The position numbers were made by a program, and so were the translations under genes. From Burhinus oedicnemus (Eukaryota; Chordata; Aves; Charadriiformes; Burhinidae), in the NCBI GenBank assembly GCA_008921705.1, contig VFFE01008410.1, positions 223,714 to 287,713 of the forward strand: a DNA stretch of 64,000 nucleotides, given 5' to 3'. This document shows, piece by piece, positions 46,201 to 59,634 of the stretch (its first letter is position 1; each line of letters opens with the position of its first letter). A model generated the notes under the pieces. That model did not search any database. It saw only the letters and a list, made by a program, of their open reading frames with translations, and was not told the DNA's origin.

Positions 46201-49200
46201 GCTCGTTCTTACATAAGATCTGTGAAATTATGACCCCTTATTTATGCCAAGGTAGCGTTTTGAAGCCCTTTATGTACACCCCTGTACAAGGTATTGTGTG
46301 AGAACGTGCTGAGAGGGCAGCTGTGGAGGCCAGAGATATACCTGTGTTTAAAGAGGAGTGAGACAAATTTCATGTAGGATGCGGCCATCAGTACTTATAC
46401 CTGAAAATCCAGACCCAGCCCCCAACTCAGAAAGTTCCTCAACCCCCTGATACAGACAGCTTGGAGGGGAGGCTGGGGAAAGCACTGTCATATAATGTCC
46501 CTGTTTCTCAGGTGTCACCCACCTGTGAGTGGCTGTTGCCAGAGACAGGGTATTGGACTAGCAGCTCTCTGAACTGAGAAAATGTTAGTTTTGTGTGGCC
46601 TCTACTTTTTTAAAAATGCATAACTTTGCTGACTTGTTTTTGTTTCTAGATGAGGAAGCCCTCATAAGAACTGCTTGTGCTGACTCACTCTTTTCAGTAT
46701 TAATTTGCTGGTTAAGAATAACTTGGGCTTTTGTCTATTCAAGTGGTGTGGAGTAAGATGGGTTTTGGCAGTGCTGGGATTAGCTGCGTTGCCAGTTTTT
46801 AAAAAATCCTTGCAATGTGATCTGGACTCTCAGGAGCAGGAGCCCAGGAGCTGTGTTGGCTTGTACCTTGTGACTTCATTCATTTGCCTGGGATTAAGCG
46901 GGAAGGGAAGAATACCCTAGGTGCCAGACTTTCTGAAGCTCAAGTCCAAAAGCTTAAGCACTCTTCCAGATAAAGTAAAGACATAACAAGGAGAAGGAGA
47001 AATTTTTGCTGAAAGTCCTCACTGCCTGAGCGCATAAGCAAATAGAGCCTAAGTTTCAGTGACGTGCACTGATAAAGAATATTGAACAAATAATGAAAAA
47101 AAGTTTTTTGTCCCTGTTCCAATTAATTCCCTTTGATTTTTGAAAATATCCTGAGCAGGTTCCAACATAAAAAAGGGGGTTGGGGGTGGGGGGAAGAGTT
47201 AAAGCTTCTGTGAGAGACTGATGCTGTTTTTCCCAGTCATTCAGTGTTAGAATGTGCCTGGCAATTGTTGAATGTTTTATGCCTTCAGGACTCGTTGGGG
47301 TTACAGAACAGTAATCTTGATGTATTCCCGGTCATCAGTACACAAGCGGTGCAGACATATTTCTCATCTCCTGGGAGTCCCTGTGTGCATTGTAGTTCTG
47401 CCTGACTTTACCTGCCGTTGTTGACTTTCTCCCATTCTCTGCCTACGGATGCATCACTGCCTGTTTTCCTAACCTGCTTCCTCCTAAACTTTTGACATTG
47501 CTCATGATTAAGTAGTACAGAACTGATGGCACCCAAGAGTCATTGGTTCAGAGATGAGACCCACCAAACAAAACTGAAAAACCTAACTATCTCTTCTGAT
47601 GCTGTCATTAGTACTTGGACCTTGAGAGAAACTCATTCATGCTGATCACACATGGACAATAATCACCAGCCAAGGTACTTGAGCTTCCATGTCTGCTCTT
47701 ATTTGTTCAAAAAACACATTTCTCTTCAGTGTATTTTTTTTCTTGTCCTTCAATCAATACTGATTTATTTGTAAGGGTTTCTCCTGGGATTTAGTAGGCC
47801 ATTTTGGGAAATGGGATCTACCTTTTCCTAAGGAAATGTCTTAGATACCAGGGTACAGAACACTGCTGGTGACCTGACCCCAGAAGTGGATGATTTGTTA
47901 GATGCAGAGTGAGACTAAGCATGACGCATTTAATATGTACCTTTGGATAGTTAGCAACTAGTAAAAATTTCCTTTGCAAAAAACCCCACCAAACAAATAA
48001 AAAGAAACAAGCCACATAGAAACAAAACCTATGAAACCCTGAAAAATGTGAGAAAAGAAAATGTCTTTGGGGTTTGTATTTTTGTGCTCTGTATGCTGGC
48101 ATCTTCTCATTGGGCTTCATTCAGCTTATACCTTAGAAACTGAAGGCTACTCTGTGTGGCAATGTGATGCTATCCTTAAGTATGATCTTCTGTGGAGTAG
48201 ACTGTCCCGTTCAATTCCCTCTTCTGCCTCAAAACCCCGAACTCATTACCAGTTTGGCACTGGTATGAAATCATTAGTAAGTTCTTGGCTCCCATCATCC
48301 GTGCTAATTGTGCTTTCTGCAACAAACTGTTCTCAAGGGGAAAAATATAAGAGGAAGATGACAGGAGGGTGAACAGCAAGAAACTTAAATATGCCACCTC
48401 TTTTTCTCCCTTTGCCCTTATTACAATATATGAGACAAGCTGGTTATTTTTAGTTATTCTCAACAGTCAGTGCCAGTCAGCATCCAGGAGGAGGGCAGCG
48501 AGTCAGGCAGAGGTCAGACAGTGTTATCACCCTTTCATTGTGATGGTCAAATCCACTTTTAAGCTTCAGGATTGAGAGAAATGCACTTTTGCTGGCAAAT
48601 GTTTTAGATGTGTACGTGCAGATGCTCATACATAATCAGAGCTTGTCTGCTCCTGTGACGTTATTGTTCCAAAGAACCCATCAAATAGGTAGGACTAGAT
48701 ATGAATGCAATTTTTGTCTTCACTGCTCATTCATTCTGCCTGTGCAGCCTTTGCTCTCCTTCTGAAGCACGGCACGTTGGCTCTTGCAGCCAAATGTGCC
48801 TTGAAGGCATCATCATAGATATGTGATTTTCACTTCAGTGAAATGGTCAGATTGTCTGTTCTGATGCTGCCTGTGAACTATACGTGAAGAATCACTGTGG
48901 CATTACTGTGTCAGCTTCAGAGTGAGGTGGGTTAAAAATGGGCCATTTCCCATCAGTCCTGCGTACCTAGTCATGGAAATGGGATGCAAAAGCAATACCG
49001 TTCGCAAATGCAATACAGGGAGTTGTGGCTAATGATACAGGGTAGTTTACATTTGTTGCTCATATTCCCTTGTGTCTCATTTTCCCAAGGGAAGTAGCAA
49101 CACAACAGCAGTAAAAAGATACCAGATTCTGGTCTGCCCTTAGTAGCTCTACATGATTAAAATGGCAGGGGCAAAATTCTGGTCAATGTCGAGAAAGGAA

Positions 49201-52200
49201 AGTGATTCTTTCCCAGACAGCTTCTGTCAATTGGTGTTTCATGTGCATTGGCTATTTGTCCCTCCCAAATGAGTGCACAGATGTGAAGACAGGTAAGATA
49301 AGAAGGGAAGAAAAAGTAAAAAAATCTGAAGAATAGGTATAGACAGGGGTTTGTTGTCAAGTAACTGGGAATATATTAAAGAAAGAAATATATTCAATAT
49401 TTTGGCCTATATCAAGTCAGCAACAAGGCTCCATAAACTCACTCTGCCTTGGTTTGCTCCAAAAGTCTGAGCAAAAAAGGATGGCCTTGGTTTGTTGTCC
49501 AAGACTTCAAACGCAATAAGGAAGAAGGCCTGAATCTGCAGACCCCTTTGCAAGGTGTCAGAAAAGAAGTTCCAATTCACGAAGACATCTAAGCATGTTT
49601 TGAAATGGAAGCATAAAAGGTGTCCAAGAAAGCCTATGGATAGGCTTATTCATGATACTTTTAGACATGTTCATAGGCACTTTATAGAACTTGTTTTGGC
49701 AGCAATTCTCATAAGCATTTTACTGTGCAGTGAGTTGTTTAACATGTAAGAAATATCTATAGATGTGGATTTACGGGATTAACGTGTTTTTGACATTCAT
49801 TTTATTGTGGATCAGAATATTTTTGTTTTAGAGGCTAGGAGGTATAGCTCATTTTTATACAGCTTGGTTTGCCCATGCTCTATAAATGTCAGTGATGATT
49901 TGAAGTCAGTCCCTTTACAGCTTTCATGTATTAGATTTTTACATCGGTTTATGTTTTTATCCCTTGCAAATGCTTTTAAAACACCAGTTATGAATTTTCC
50001 ATTACCACTTTTCTTGCCCTTTAAAAGTTATGAATGACTCTTCCTCCTAACCTGACTACACAATTTCTCCTCACCAAATTTGTTATGAGATGGAGTTACA
50101 CACCAGAGCCACCACTCTGTTTTAAAATAAATCACTTTAAGGTTCAATTTCATTTATAGCCTATAAATTGCTAATAGAGTTTAAAAATACTGTTATTTTG
50201 TTAGTCCACTTGAAATTGTATTAACGTCGTCAAAGGAAAGAAATAATGACATTGCGTGTTCTGAAGTTTAAAGAGTGAAAAAGTTTTAGAGCACTGGGAA
50301 GAAAAAACGCCCATGTGGATCTGGAAACTTGAAGTAAAAAACATACAGTCCTGCTGCTGTTTCTGTTTAGAAAACCCTTCTCCTTTTAGCATGTTATCAA
50401 TAGTAATAAACTCTTCTTGTATGATCAGCTCTAACACAGGGCAGCTACACCACCTGCCTCCTACTGAATTCAGGCTGTGAATTGCCTGGGTGAGCTGGGG
50501 ACTACTGTGCAGGAATTCAATGAATACGATTACCTAGCTTCACGCTGCAGCAAGCCAAAAGGCAAGAAGAACCAGCTACCAGCTCAGCTTCAGCAACATC
50601 TATGTAGATTAATCATTGTTTTATACCCATTACTTTGGGGAACTATATTTCCTTTTCAGATCCAATAAATACATTCTACAAACTGAAACCCTGAAGTTCC
50701 CCTAACACAGTCTACACTTTTGTTCTTAGCTGAACTCAGAAATATTGGAGATATTGATTCTTTACATAGTCATAATAACCAGTGCTACAGCCCCTGTAAC
50801 TTTGTGCCTTGAGGCAGGAGGAGCCATCATCATCTATTTAAAGGCAGGATGGTTAGCAAAAATTTTGTTCTTTGACTGAAACTGGAAAGCTCCGTGCTTC
50901 CAAAAGTAGCAAATTTATTAGAGATTGTTTTCAGCCCTGTTGTCATTTCATTAAAAGTCATGGCAATAACTTAGGGTGAATTGGAGACATAATCTTTCTT
51001 TCCATCAAGAACCAAATGCAAAGACGGGATTATCATTGTGTTTTTTTGTATCGTGTTGTGCACTGACGTTTTCCTTGGGGGTTTGTAAGTAAGCCCAGGA
51101 CAATAAAGCCAAAATAGGCTGGTTTCTTCTTTATTACGTGCCATTGCTTAAGGAAATTTAGCGTTGACTATTTCTTTCCCGTCCACCACTGCAGCAAAAT
51201 TCTGGTATAAGAATGATCCATCTTATCATGTTTGAAATATCAAAGCTCGTCTTGTTACTAAAAATTTAAAAAAAACAGTCAGTTTTTGTTACATGTATGT
51301 AAGAATTTTTGTTTAATAGTTTTTTATGCTGGACTTTATAAGAAAACCTCCCCTCTTAGTTGTGCCTTGAAGTATTGGAGGTAGCCCTAAGCATCATTCC
51401 CATCTGAGGTCTGGAAGGTCAAGTTATTTGTAAAGATAGTGCTGCAGCTGAAAAATGGTTCAGGCCCTATAATGGTGTCATTCAATGGTGTAGTAAAACG
51501 GGTTGTGAAAACAACAGTAAAGTAAAATAAACACATGTCACATCCCCCACTGCAGCACATAACTCAGAGGCTGTCGGAGTGCAGAGCCATGTGCCTTCTC
51601 CTCTTCTGGCTTTCTGCTTTCCAGCTCTCATCTGTAATCCATTAGGAACTTCCATTATTTCAGCACGATTGGGGTTAACTTCTAAACATGATTTATCGCC
51701 ACCTCCTCTTGCGAATACATAGACTGAACCTGTGTTTTGAGCTGCCCTGTTTTCCAGTTAGATTCAGATTTTTTTTCGTGCTGTAATTTTCACATTATAA
51801 TGTGGGGTTTTATTGCACAGCTTTGATAGCCTATTATTGTTCAACCAAGGGTAGGGAAATATAATTTGGTCTGAGAAAGGTTGTGTATGAAGCAGACATT
51901 TTGCTTTCAGTTGTTTTGAGAATGATTTTCATGTTCTTCAGAGCATAAATTTATTTCTTTTTATTATTATTTAGTATTTTCCTAGAGTTTTCACTACTTT
52001 TAGAAAATAACAGCAAGCACTGAAGCACTAATTTGGCCCTTCAGCAAAGTGCACCTGTCATATGAAGTCTCCCTGTCCCACCTTTTCCCCTGTGCTGCAG
52101 CTTCTACCAGTGCGTGTGGTGGTACCCTGTCCTCACAGCTGGTCAGCTGAACAGCAAGTCCATGCAGTACCGATACCTTGCATTTTCATACACTTTGGAG

Positions 52201-53609
52201 TGAAAACCTTCACTGAAAAATAAAAAAGTCATTTATTTAATGAAATTCTGTTATGTTATGCAGAATACATAAAGAATAGAAAAATTCTTTTAATAGCAGA
52301 GATAGTTTAGCCAAGGTGAAGATTTTTCTGTATTTACATACAGACTTCCTTTAAAACAAATTATTTATCCTATATTACCATTGCACAGTCCAAGCCACAT
52401 CCCACCCCTTCTCTTAAATCCAGCCAGATTTAAGATATAGCTGCACTGGGATGTTTAAAAGTGATGATGGAAGTGCAGCTGGGTATGCGTTGAGCTCGCT
52501 TGTGCATGGCTGGGCTTTTGGAGAGCACCAACTGCAATCAAACGTGGTCCTAGTAGAGGTTTCCCGTGCTGCCGGGTAGCTGGTACTCAGGGCTAATTCG
52601 AAGAGGATTTTTCTCCCAGAGGAGACGGATGGATTTTCTGTGGCTCTAGCATGGCTTTTCTGGGAGTAGACAAGCAGGACAGCAGTCGAGTTTTAGAGGA
52701 TGTGGATGTGAAAGAACAACCAAAGCACTAATAGAGCATCTTCCCTGATTAAGACAACAAAAATTAAGGGGTGGTATCTGGGCCTTGCACAAGTGCACTT
52801 GTCTCTGGGTTGATGGGTTGGTAGGCTTTTGTTTGTTTGCCAAGATTACTGCTGTATAAGGTAAGTAGGATTGGTGTCTGTGTTTTAAGAAATGCTAATA
52901 AGGAATAAAACATCCAGAGCTGATACTACCAGTTTGGGTTTTTTTCAGCCAGGAAATGGCTCTTGCAGATCTCACTTGCTGTTATTTCTGAGTAAAGGGA
53001 GAACTGCAGATATGTCTTCTCTTGTGTATGCAAACATCTTTTCTGTGTGTCACCTCCCAGGAGGACCGTATCCCTTTCTTGGCTGGGCATTACTGACCTT
53101 CAGTATATTTTGTAGCCTTATATGCTTAATAATTTTCTGCCTTACTTAGGCCAGGCACATGCATTTCAACTATCCTCAGTTTAGAAAGAGCCTGAAGGCA
53201 AACTCAGGCATGTATTGCATCTTCAACTGAGTTAAGAATTCCCTTATAAGATTCAGGGACTGCAGTGGTTATACCCTCCAGCACTGTCCCATCATAGAAA
53301 AGTCATCATCTCTCAGCTTTGTGCAGTTGCCCTGGTTCAAGGACATGAAACCTCATAGCTACCGTGAAAAAAATGAATGCAAGATTTGCATTGGAATAAA
53401 GTTCTGCGGTACATCGAACATTTCCAACCTTATGCTGCAAGTTACCCTGGGAGGCTTTTTTTTCTGTAAGGTACAGACAGCTGGCTACAAGAAGCAACTT
53501 GGTGCCAGATCAGACTTTAGAAGCCCTGTTCCAGTCTGTGGCCTAATTTGACTTGCTCTTCTCAATTGCTTATGTGAGGGACAAGTTTCTGAGACCTTAA
53601 GTGCTGTGC
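43201..53609. other. No gene recognised
   Basis: Intron-like DNA. A G-rich tract at 47175-47193 has three G-runs (5, 5 and 6). No CR1, LTR or exon was identified. The longest open frames (about 100 codons near 47818-48120 and 48061-48372) overlap on opposite strands and have no domain. Confidence 0.55.
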
Positions 53610-53659
53610 TTTTTTTTTTTTCCCTTTTTCTTTTTCTTTTTTTTTTTTTTCTCTTCCAG
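53610..53659 (+). repeat. Pyrimidine tract ending in a strong acceptor-like CAG
   Basis: Fifty nt of T with a few C end in TCTCTTCCAG. It looks like a very strong 3' splice acceptor, but the following sequence (AACTGCTCTCG...) has stops in all frames soon after and no clear donor. I read it as a low-complexity tract and not an exon boundary. Confidence 0.6.
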
Positions 53660-56600
53660 AACTGCTCTCGTCTAGATGTAAAGAGGCACCAAAGACCTGT
53701 TAGTCTGCGTAGTATTTTTATAGACCTTGGCCAAAGTTAATCCCTAATGCATCACTGTCGACCTCAGCTGAACTATATCTAGTATATATTTGCCTCTTTG
53801 TCTGCCAATTGCTACTAAAAAATTGCTAAATGTTGTGGTTTAACCATTTGCATACTGGCATGCTAAGTCAAAGAAAAAACCCCAGACAAATCCTAAACAC
53901 ACACTGCACACTGCTCTCTTCCATTCAGTAAAATTGAGCTGATTTTCTTGGCTTCAGTGCGCAGCGCTGCACTTAACAACTCATTTGTGAGCTCTAGCTA
54001 TTAGTGGAAATAGTGATAAAAACCAATTCTTTTTCTGAAAAGGCTCTGCTTTGTAGGCAAGGAAGTACTCCAGTAACTCCTGTAATTAAGATCTTTCTCC
54101 TTTGCTTTGGAACATATGGCAGGATGGGATAAATAAGCAGGAAGAAGGAAGCTTTGTTTCTCCCTATGACCAAGGTGTTTTGTCCCCTGTGTGTTTCATA
54201 CGACTGTATAAATTCAAAAGTGCCCAAAATGAACTATGGTTTGCCTCCTGTGGCTAAGGGGTTGACTCCCTATAAATGCTGCCATGCATGTTTTGGCTAG
54301 GCACAATAATTGTGCTCTAAACTAGTTTTTTTTATGGGCAAGACAAAGGTGTATGTGCAGCTCAAGACAATCTTATCCAAAAAATCCCTGCCTAAAAGAA
54401 ACCAAATAACCTGAGGTAGCTACTGGCAGACTGCACGTAGTTCACATACATTCTGAATAAAAATTCTCTATCAAAGAAGTGGTCTTTAAAAAAGAAAGCC
54501 CACAAATTAGCAGAAATGGACTATCTCTGTATGTGATTTCCTTTTAGAACTACTAATAAGATAATGCTGATGTCTAGACAGTCCATAATCTTCCATTCCA
54601 GGGGAAAAAAAGGAAATTTTCTGCCTCATCCTCAGAACATTGTATTTCATAGGTGAGTCATTTTCTAATGTTATGGAAATGATAAAGATCATCTGGATGA
54701 GTGAGGACTAGTGATTCTTGTTGCTACCTCAGTGGTGCTGCCATCTGTTCAGCTCCCTGTGTACTTGGTGAGATAATTTAACTGGTCTCCTCTTATAGCG
54801 CACATTAATCTTATTCATATGAGAGATAAAATACTATGGAAATAAATTCTGCTTGCAATAAGACTTTTTTTTTAAAAAAAACAAAAAAACAAAAAAAACC
54901 AAGACATGGTTACGAACTTCCTGCCTCTTTATATAAATGCCTGTATTGTTTTACCTGGTAATCAAATTTTTGCACTCTGTTTTAACTGTGCTCTAAGTTC
55001 TTAAGGTGTATAATTTCTACAAATTTACTATAATTCAATGAGATTTTTTCCTCTAATGGGGACGTTGAGGCACAGAGGCTGAGATTACAGTTTTTAATAA
55101 CTGGCTGCCCTCTTGCATTTGCTGATTCCTTTGACACTTGGTGATCTGCATGAGATGGTGGAGGAAGTTTGTACTGCATCCTAAAGCTCAGAAATTCCTG
55201 GGATTCTCATATCCACAACACTAACTGAAAGGTACTGATTTCCCTGCCCAAGGTCCAAATATTGTAATCTTTTTTCCGGTGCTCTTGAATAGCTTTTAAC
55301 AGTGCTAGTATGAATCTATTGGGGGGGTCCTTTATATCTTGCAAAAGAAGACCCAGACTGTCATGTGGCAGCTTTCTTTCACATCTATTTTATGTGCTCA
55401 GACACAGAAAATACTAACAACATTCTGCATTTTCCTTGTTGGACTATTTAAAGAACTTGCCATACTTTTTGGTTTGCTATTAAATTATAGGGTATTACAA
55501 CTGGCTTTCTTTTTAAAAGAAAGTTTTTCTTCATTTTCAGGAATTCCTTCTTCTGCATCAACTCTTCTCTCCTATTTCCCAGTTAATCTTGAAGCTGTGT
55601 ACTGGTGCTAAATCCAAGTTTCTAATTGAGATTCTAAGCAGGAAAAATTGCATCACTGGGTTTTGTTCTCCCATGAAAGCCCATATTAATGGAGACTGCC
55701 TTATATAAAGCAGACCCCTTTCACCTTTGAAAACAAAGAAGTGTTCCTGTCTGAAGCAAGTACTGGGGCATTTCAGTGTTTTCAAAGAGCCGTACTGAGC
55801 TTTATCCAGAACCTTGACTGTCCTTCTTATCAATGCAATGCACAATCAGCACCAGTTCTGGTGTGGTGAAATACACGGTACAGTCAGAAGGAGCTCCATC
55901 TCCGAGACGTTTCCCAGGGCTGGGAGAAGGGGAGCCTTTGGTCTTTGCTCAGAGCCTGGCCCAGAGATGGTGCTTGACCTCAAGGCCACTGCAAGAAAAT
56001 AGCTGTGCCACAGGCCAGTGTATGCTTTGCGATCTGCTGCTGTCTTACCTACTCCTTCCAGTCCCACGCTTGCCAGAAACGGGGGATCCTATTCAAAGCT
56101 CACCAAACTGACAGTGTTTTAAGATTTCCTACCCAGATTCTTCCCCCAGTTACCCTGAATTTGGATCACACTTAGGATTTTGGTAGAAGAGAATAGGCGC
56201 TGATGCTCAGGCTTGTGGCATGGGGTATCTCTTACTGCAGCCCATTCCACCTAAGTAAAATGGGTGAATGTAGGTCTGTAGTAGGAGAAAAATAAGATTC
56301 AGGTGTGATTAGTCAAGCTTTGACTAACTTTGACTTACTACCCTTAATCTCAAGCAAACATTCAGGGCCTCGCCAAATATAAAAGAAAGAAAAAAGAAAG
56401 AAAAGACTTTTTTTTTTTTTATTTCCCCCAGTTTTTAGCTGGTAAGTGTTAAAATCCTCATGCTAACATGTTACTTTGTTAACACCTGATGAGGCTGAAC
56501 TCAGCCATGTAACACTGCAGGCATATTATGACTTATTTTCTCCATTGTATGCTTTTAATATGGGCTAATTAACACACACTAGCTAATATATGTTAAACTA

Positions 56601-59127
56601 TGCATTTCACCTAGGGGGGTCTGGTCTGTTGGAGACAAAAATTCATGTCCACAGTGTTCCCCAGCCTCTCCTTCTCCCAAGCTGAGAGCCAAGAATATCA
56701 CGACTTTTACTGACACTTGGGTTTTCTATTTCAAAATGATGGTTTTGATTTGATTTGGTTTTCTTAATTAAGTTTTTCCCATGAATACGGGATCTTAAAA
56801 TGAAGTGGGAACTTGGGAGAAAACTTTGATTTAAAAAAAAAAAAAAAAAGGACTTTGCCAGAAGGTATCATAATTTCAGGGAAAACGGCATTAGAGAGAC
56901 CAGCCTGTCCCTCTGTTCACGAGACAGATAACACGGAGGTATAAGCTGTTGTTGGTTTCTGCTATTTATCATTGGGGTATGGTACTTTCTTCTTTTTTAG
57001 CAAATAAATAAACAGCTTAAAACATTTGTCATCACTGGGGTACCAATGCACTTTGTTGATGAAGCTTGGCAAATGAGCAGCCTGCAAGATTAGCAACCTT
57101 TTTTTCTTGCTACTTTGAATTTAGCTGTTGTACATCACACTTGTATGTATTTCTTTAGCCCCTGTTTAATTCAAATGACAGATATTTGAGAGAAATTAGT
57201 ATTTGTTGCAAGTTCAGCACGCTCGTGCCTCTTGTTGAAGAAACAGGGAATAAGAAGTAAGGGCTGGAGGGGCAGAAGAAAGAAATAGTTTGGCCATCTT
57301 CAGGGGGGAGAAAAAGGACCACAAATGGTAGAGGAGAGGAAAAAATTGAATTGGTGGTGGTGTTAGGCAGGGCAGGATTGTTTTATTGCTGCGTTTAGAA
57401 CAAGTCAGGGCAAGAAAAGCTTTCAGCACAATGTTTACATTTGAGGAAAACAGTCGGGAAAGATTCACTGGGCTTTCTCTGGTCACCAAACGCTTCTGCA
57501 AGGGAATGAAAAGAAAGAAAATGAAAGTCTGTTTGGAACAGGAATGTTTAGTTTTGCTTGAAATCTGTCTCCTCTGTTAGGAAACTAGCATGCCTACTCT
57601 TAAGTGTGTAGTTTAGTGAGTAAAGCAGTTTCTAAACAAAACAGCAGCTCGGTCAAGGTCAAAGATTAGCCTGTCAGAGCAGTGCTGAAGCAGCTCCAGT
57701 CCCTTAATGAGACTGACTAAGGAAAATGTTTAGGCTTTATGCTACATTTATTTATAAGAGCAACCAAAAAAAGGCCCTGTTAGAAGATGCAGTTGTAATA
57801 CCATAGTGTGCCAGGCTAAAAACAAAGAGTACCTCTGAATTCTGTCTAGATGCTCCTGAAACTCAACTAACATGATCTCTAAGGGGCTCAGCAGTATAGG
57901 GGAAAAACATTTAGAATTCAGAGGCTGATGTCTTTTTAATCCTTTTGTTGCTATGTGAGAGCTGTCTCCAAAAGCTTCCCATTTAGTGCTGATGGTTGGA
58001 AATGTCCACAGGGAAAGCGATGGTTCCTACTTTCTCTGGTCCAAAGCCAGAAATGGATTTTTAACTTTAACTTGAGGCTTTGAATTGCACATAGAAAGAA
58101 ATCCATACTTTATGGAAACCCAGGGATTTTGATTTAGTACCTCCCACACAACTAATATCTCTGATTCATAATGGGGATGTTCTTTTCCTAAAGCAGCTTG
58201 GGTCTCTTCCCTGTGCTCGGTGCAGCTGCGCCACTCCTGCAGTGGACACCAAACTGCTGCAAAGAAATGCCTGCCATACTCTGGAACACCAAAATAGGTA
58301 GCACTTTAATTTCATATACTGGGGTGGTTTGGCAGCTCAATCATACGGAGCCTCCATCAATCGACGCAGGATGAGGGCAGAGGACAGACAGATGCAGCTG
58401 CAGGGTTAATTTTTTCTGCTCATGGCTTCAGTCTTTCCCAAGAGGTACTTGCACTCTGTACAAGCTGAAGAAAAATTACCTGTGCCATGGAAACTTCCAC
58501 GTGATCAAAGGTAAAGGCTACTAAACAAGTGTGCAGTCTCTGACAGGGTTGTGCATTGCCAAAAGCTGTGACTACACCAGAAGTTCTGTTTGGGGGATTT
58601 TTCCAATTCTGCCCTTGTATTTGTCAATGTCCTGCATTACACTGCACAAAGGGCATGGGGTGAGTGTGTAGGTGTGATGCATATCCCATGTCCCATATAT
58701 GTATTTGTATGTAGGCACACAAGATCAGGAAGATGCAAAGTCAATTCTCTGGTTGAGATGCTGGGTAAACTTGACCTTAGTTTAATAATTAAGAGCCCAA
58801 GGAGTCGTTAGCAGCCTGGGTCATCTTCCCTATAGACACTGGTAGCAGTATTTCAGTGATGAAAAATCTGAGAATGGTCCACAACTGTGTAGGTATGACA
58901 TGGAATATATTGATCAATTAACAAAGGCGAGTTCATAAATGTCATCTTATTCTGGTTGCTTGTCTGAATTCTGACCTAGTTCAAGCGTGATGTTGTTTTT
59001 CCTCCCTGAGGATGGCTGTCGTTTTACTAGATTGATTATTCTGCTGCACTTTTTTTGCAGTGTATAACTGAATTCAGTTATGCTGTATCAAGCCATTGGG
59101 CATACAACAGAATAAGAACTGAAAAAC
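53660..59127. other. No gene recognised
   Basis: Intron-like DNA. It holds T8-A8 followed by A/C words at 54865-54900, a purine stretch (AAAGAAAGAAAA) followed by a T-run at 56380-56420, and a 17-A run near 56832-56849. No exon or transposable element was recognised. Confidence 0.55.
54865..54903 (+). repeat. T-run, A-run and A/C low-complexity tract
   Basis: Nine T are followed by eight A and then AAACAAAAAAACC-like words. It is a short relative of the A/C-rich tracts at 7257 and 28140. Confidence 0.75.
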
Positions 59128-59634
59128 TTGCATTTAAATAGTTATTTGCTGAAACTGATATTTGATTTCGTTAGTAATGATGTTACATCAAGGTCTTGGT
59201 TGAGTACTTTAAAAACTCAGAGGAAATTTAAGAACGCTGTTATGAGCTTGGAGCCATCCTCTAATGTTTCGTTATATTTTTATATTAAAAATCCGTTAGA
59301 AAAAAACAAAGGGAGCATGAGCTATCAATCAGCAGTGGCCTGCTGGGGTGTTAGAAAGCAGAGGGAGCAATTAAGACTTAGTACTGCAATCCTTCACTGC
59401 CACAGAAGTTTCTTATCAGTATCTGGAGATTTACAGTCCATCACTCCCACGTTACACGTGGGTGCCCTTGCACCTCGGGGAGATTGCTGCCGAGGGCTTG
59501 GATGGGAGGCTGTAATGCTGCTGGCATCTCCCCCGCGTGTCCAAGCCTGCCAGGGCTGGGCAGGGTGGCCAGTCTGGCATCACCGATTTTGCCCAGCTGT
59601 CACCGTCAGGCTCGAAGGCTTGAGCAAAGGCTGA
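59128..59634 (+). other. Longest open frame of the window, probably chance
   Basis: This 168-codon frame starts at a non-ATG codon, with an AT-rich first half and a GC-rich second half (from about 59450). There is no recognisable domain, signal peptide or coiled coil. No splice acceptor of note sits at its start. The composition change inside it argues against a single coding unit. I list it because it is the longest frame, not because it looks like a gene. Confidence 0.1.

Noticed and set aside
47175..47193. Possible G-quadruplex
   Set aside because: Only three G-runs are present. A standard four-run motif is not met without splitting the last run.
53610..53700. Strong-looking splice acceptor after a 50-nt pyrimidine tract
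   Set aside because: No open segment with a donor follows, and BICD1 exon 3 sequence is absent. Low-complexity pyrimidine tracts commonly mimic acceptors.
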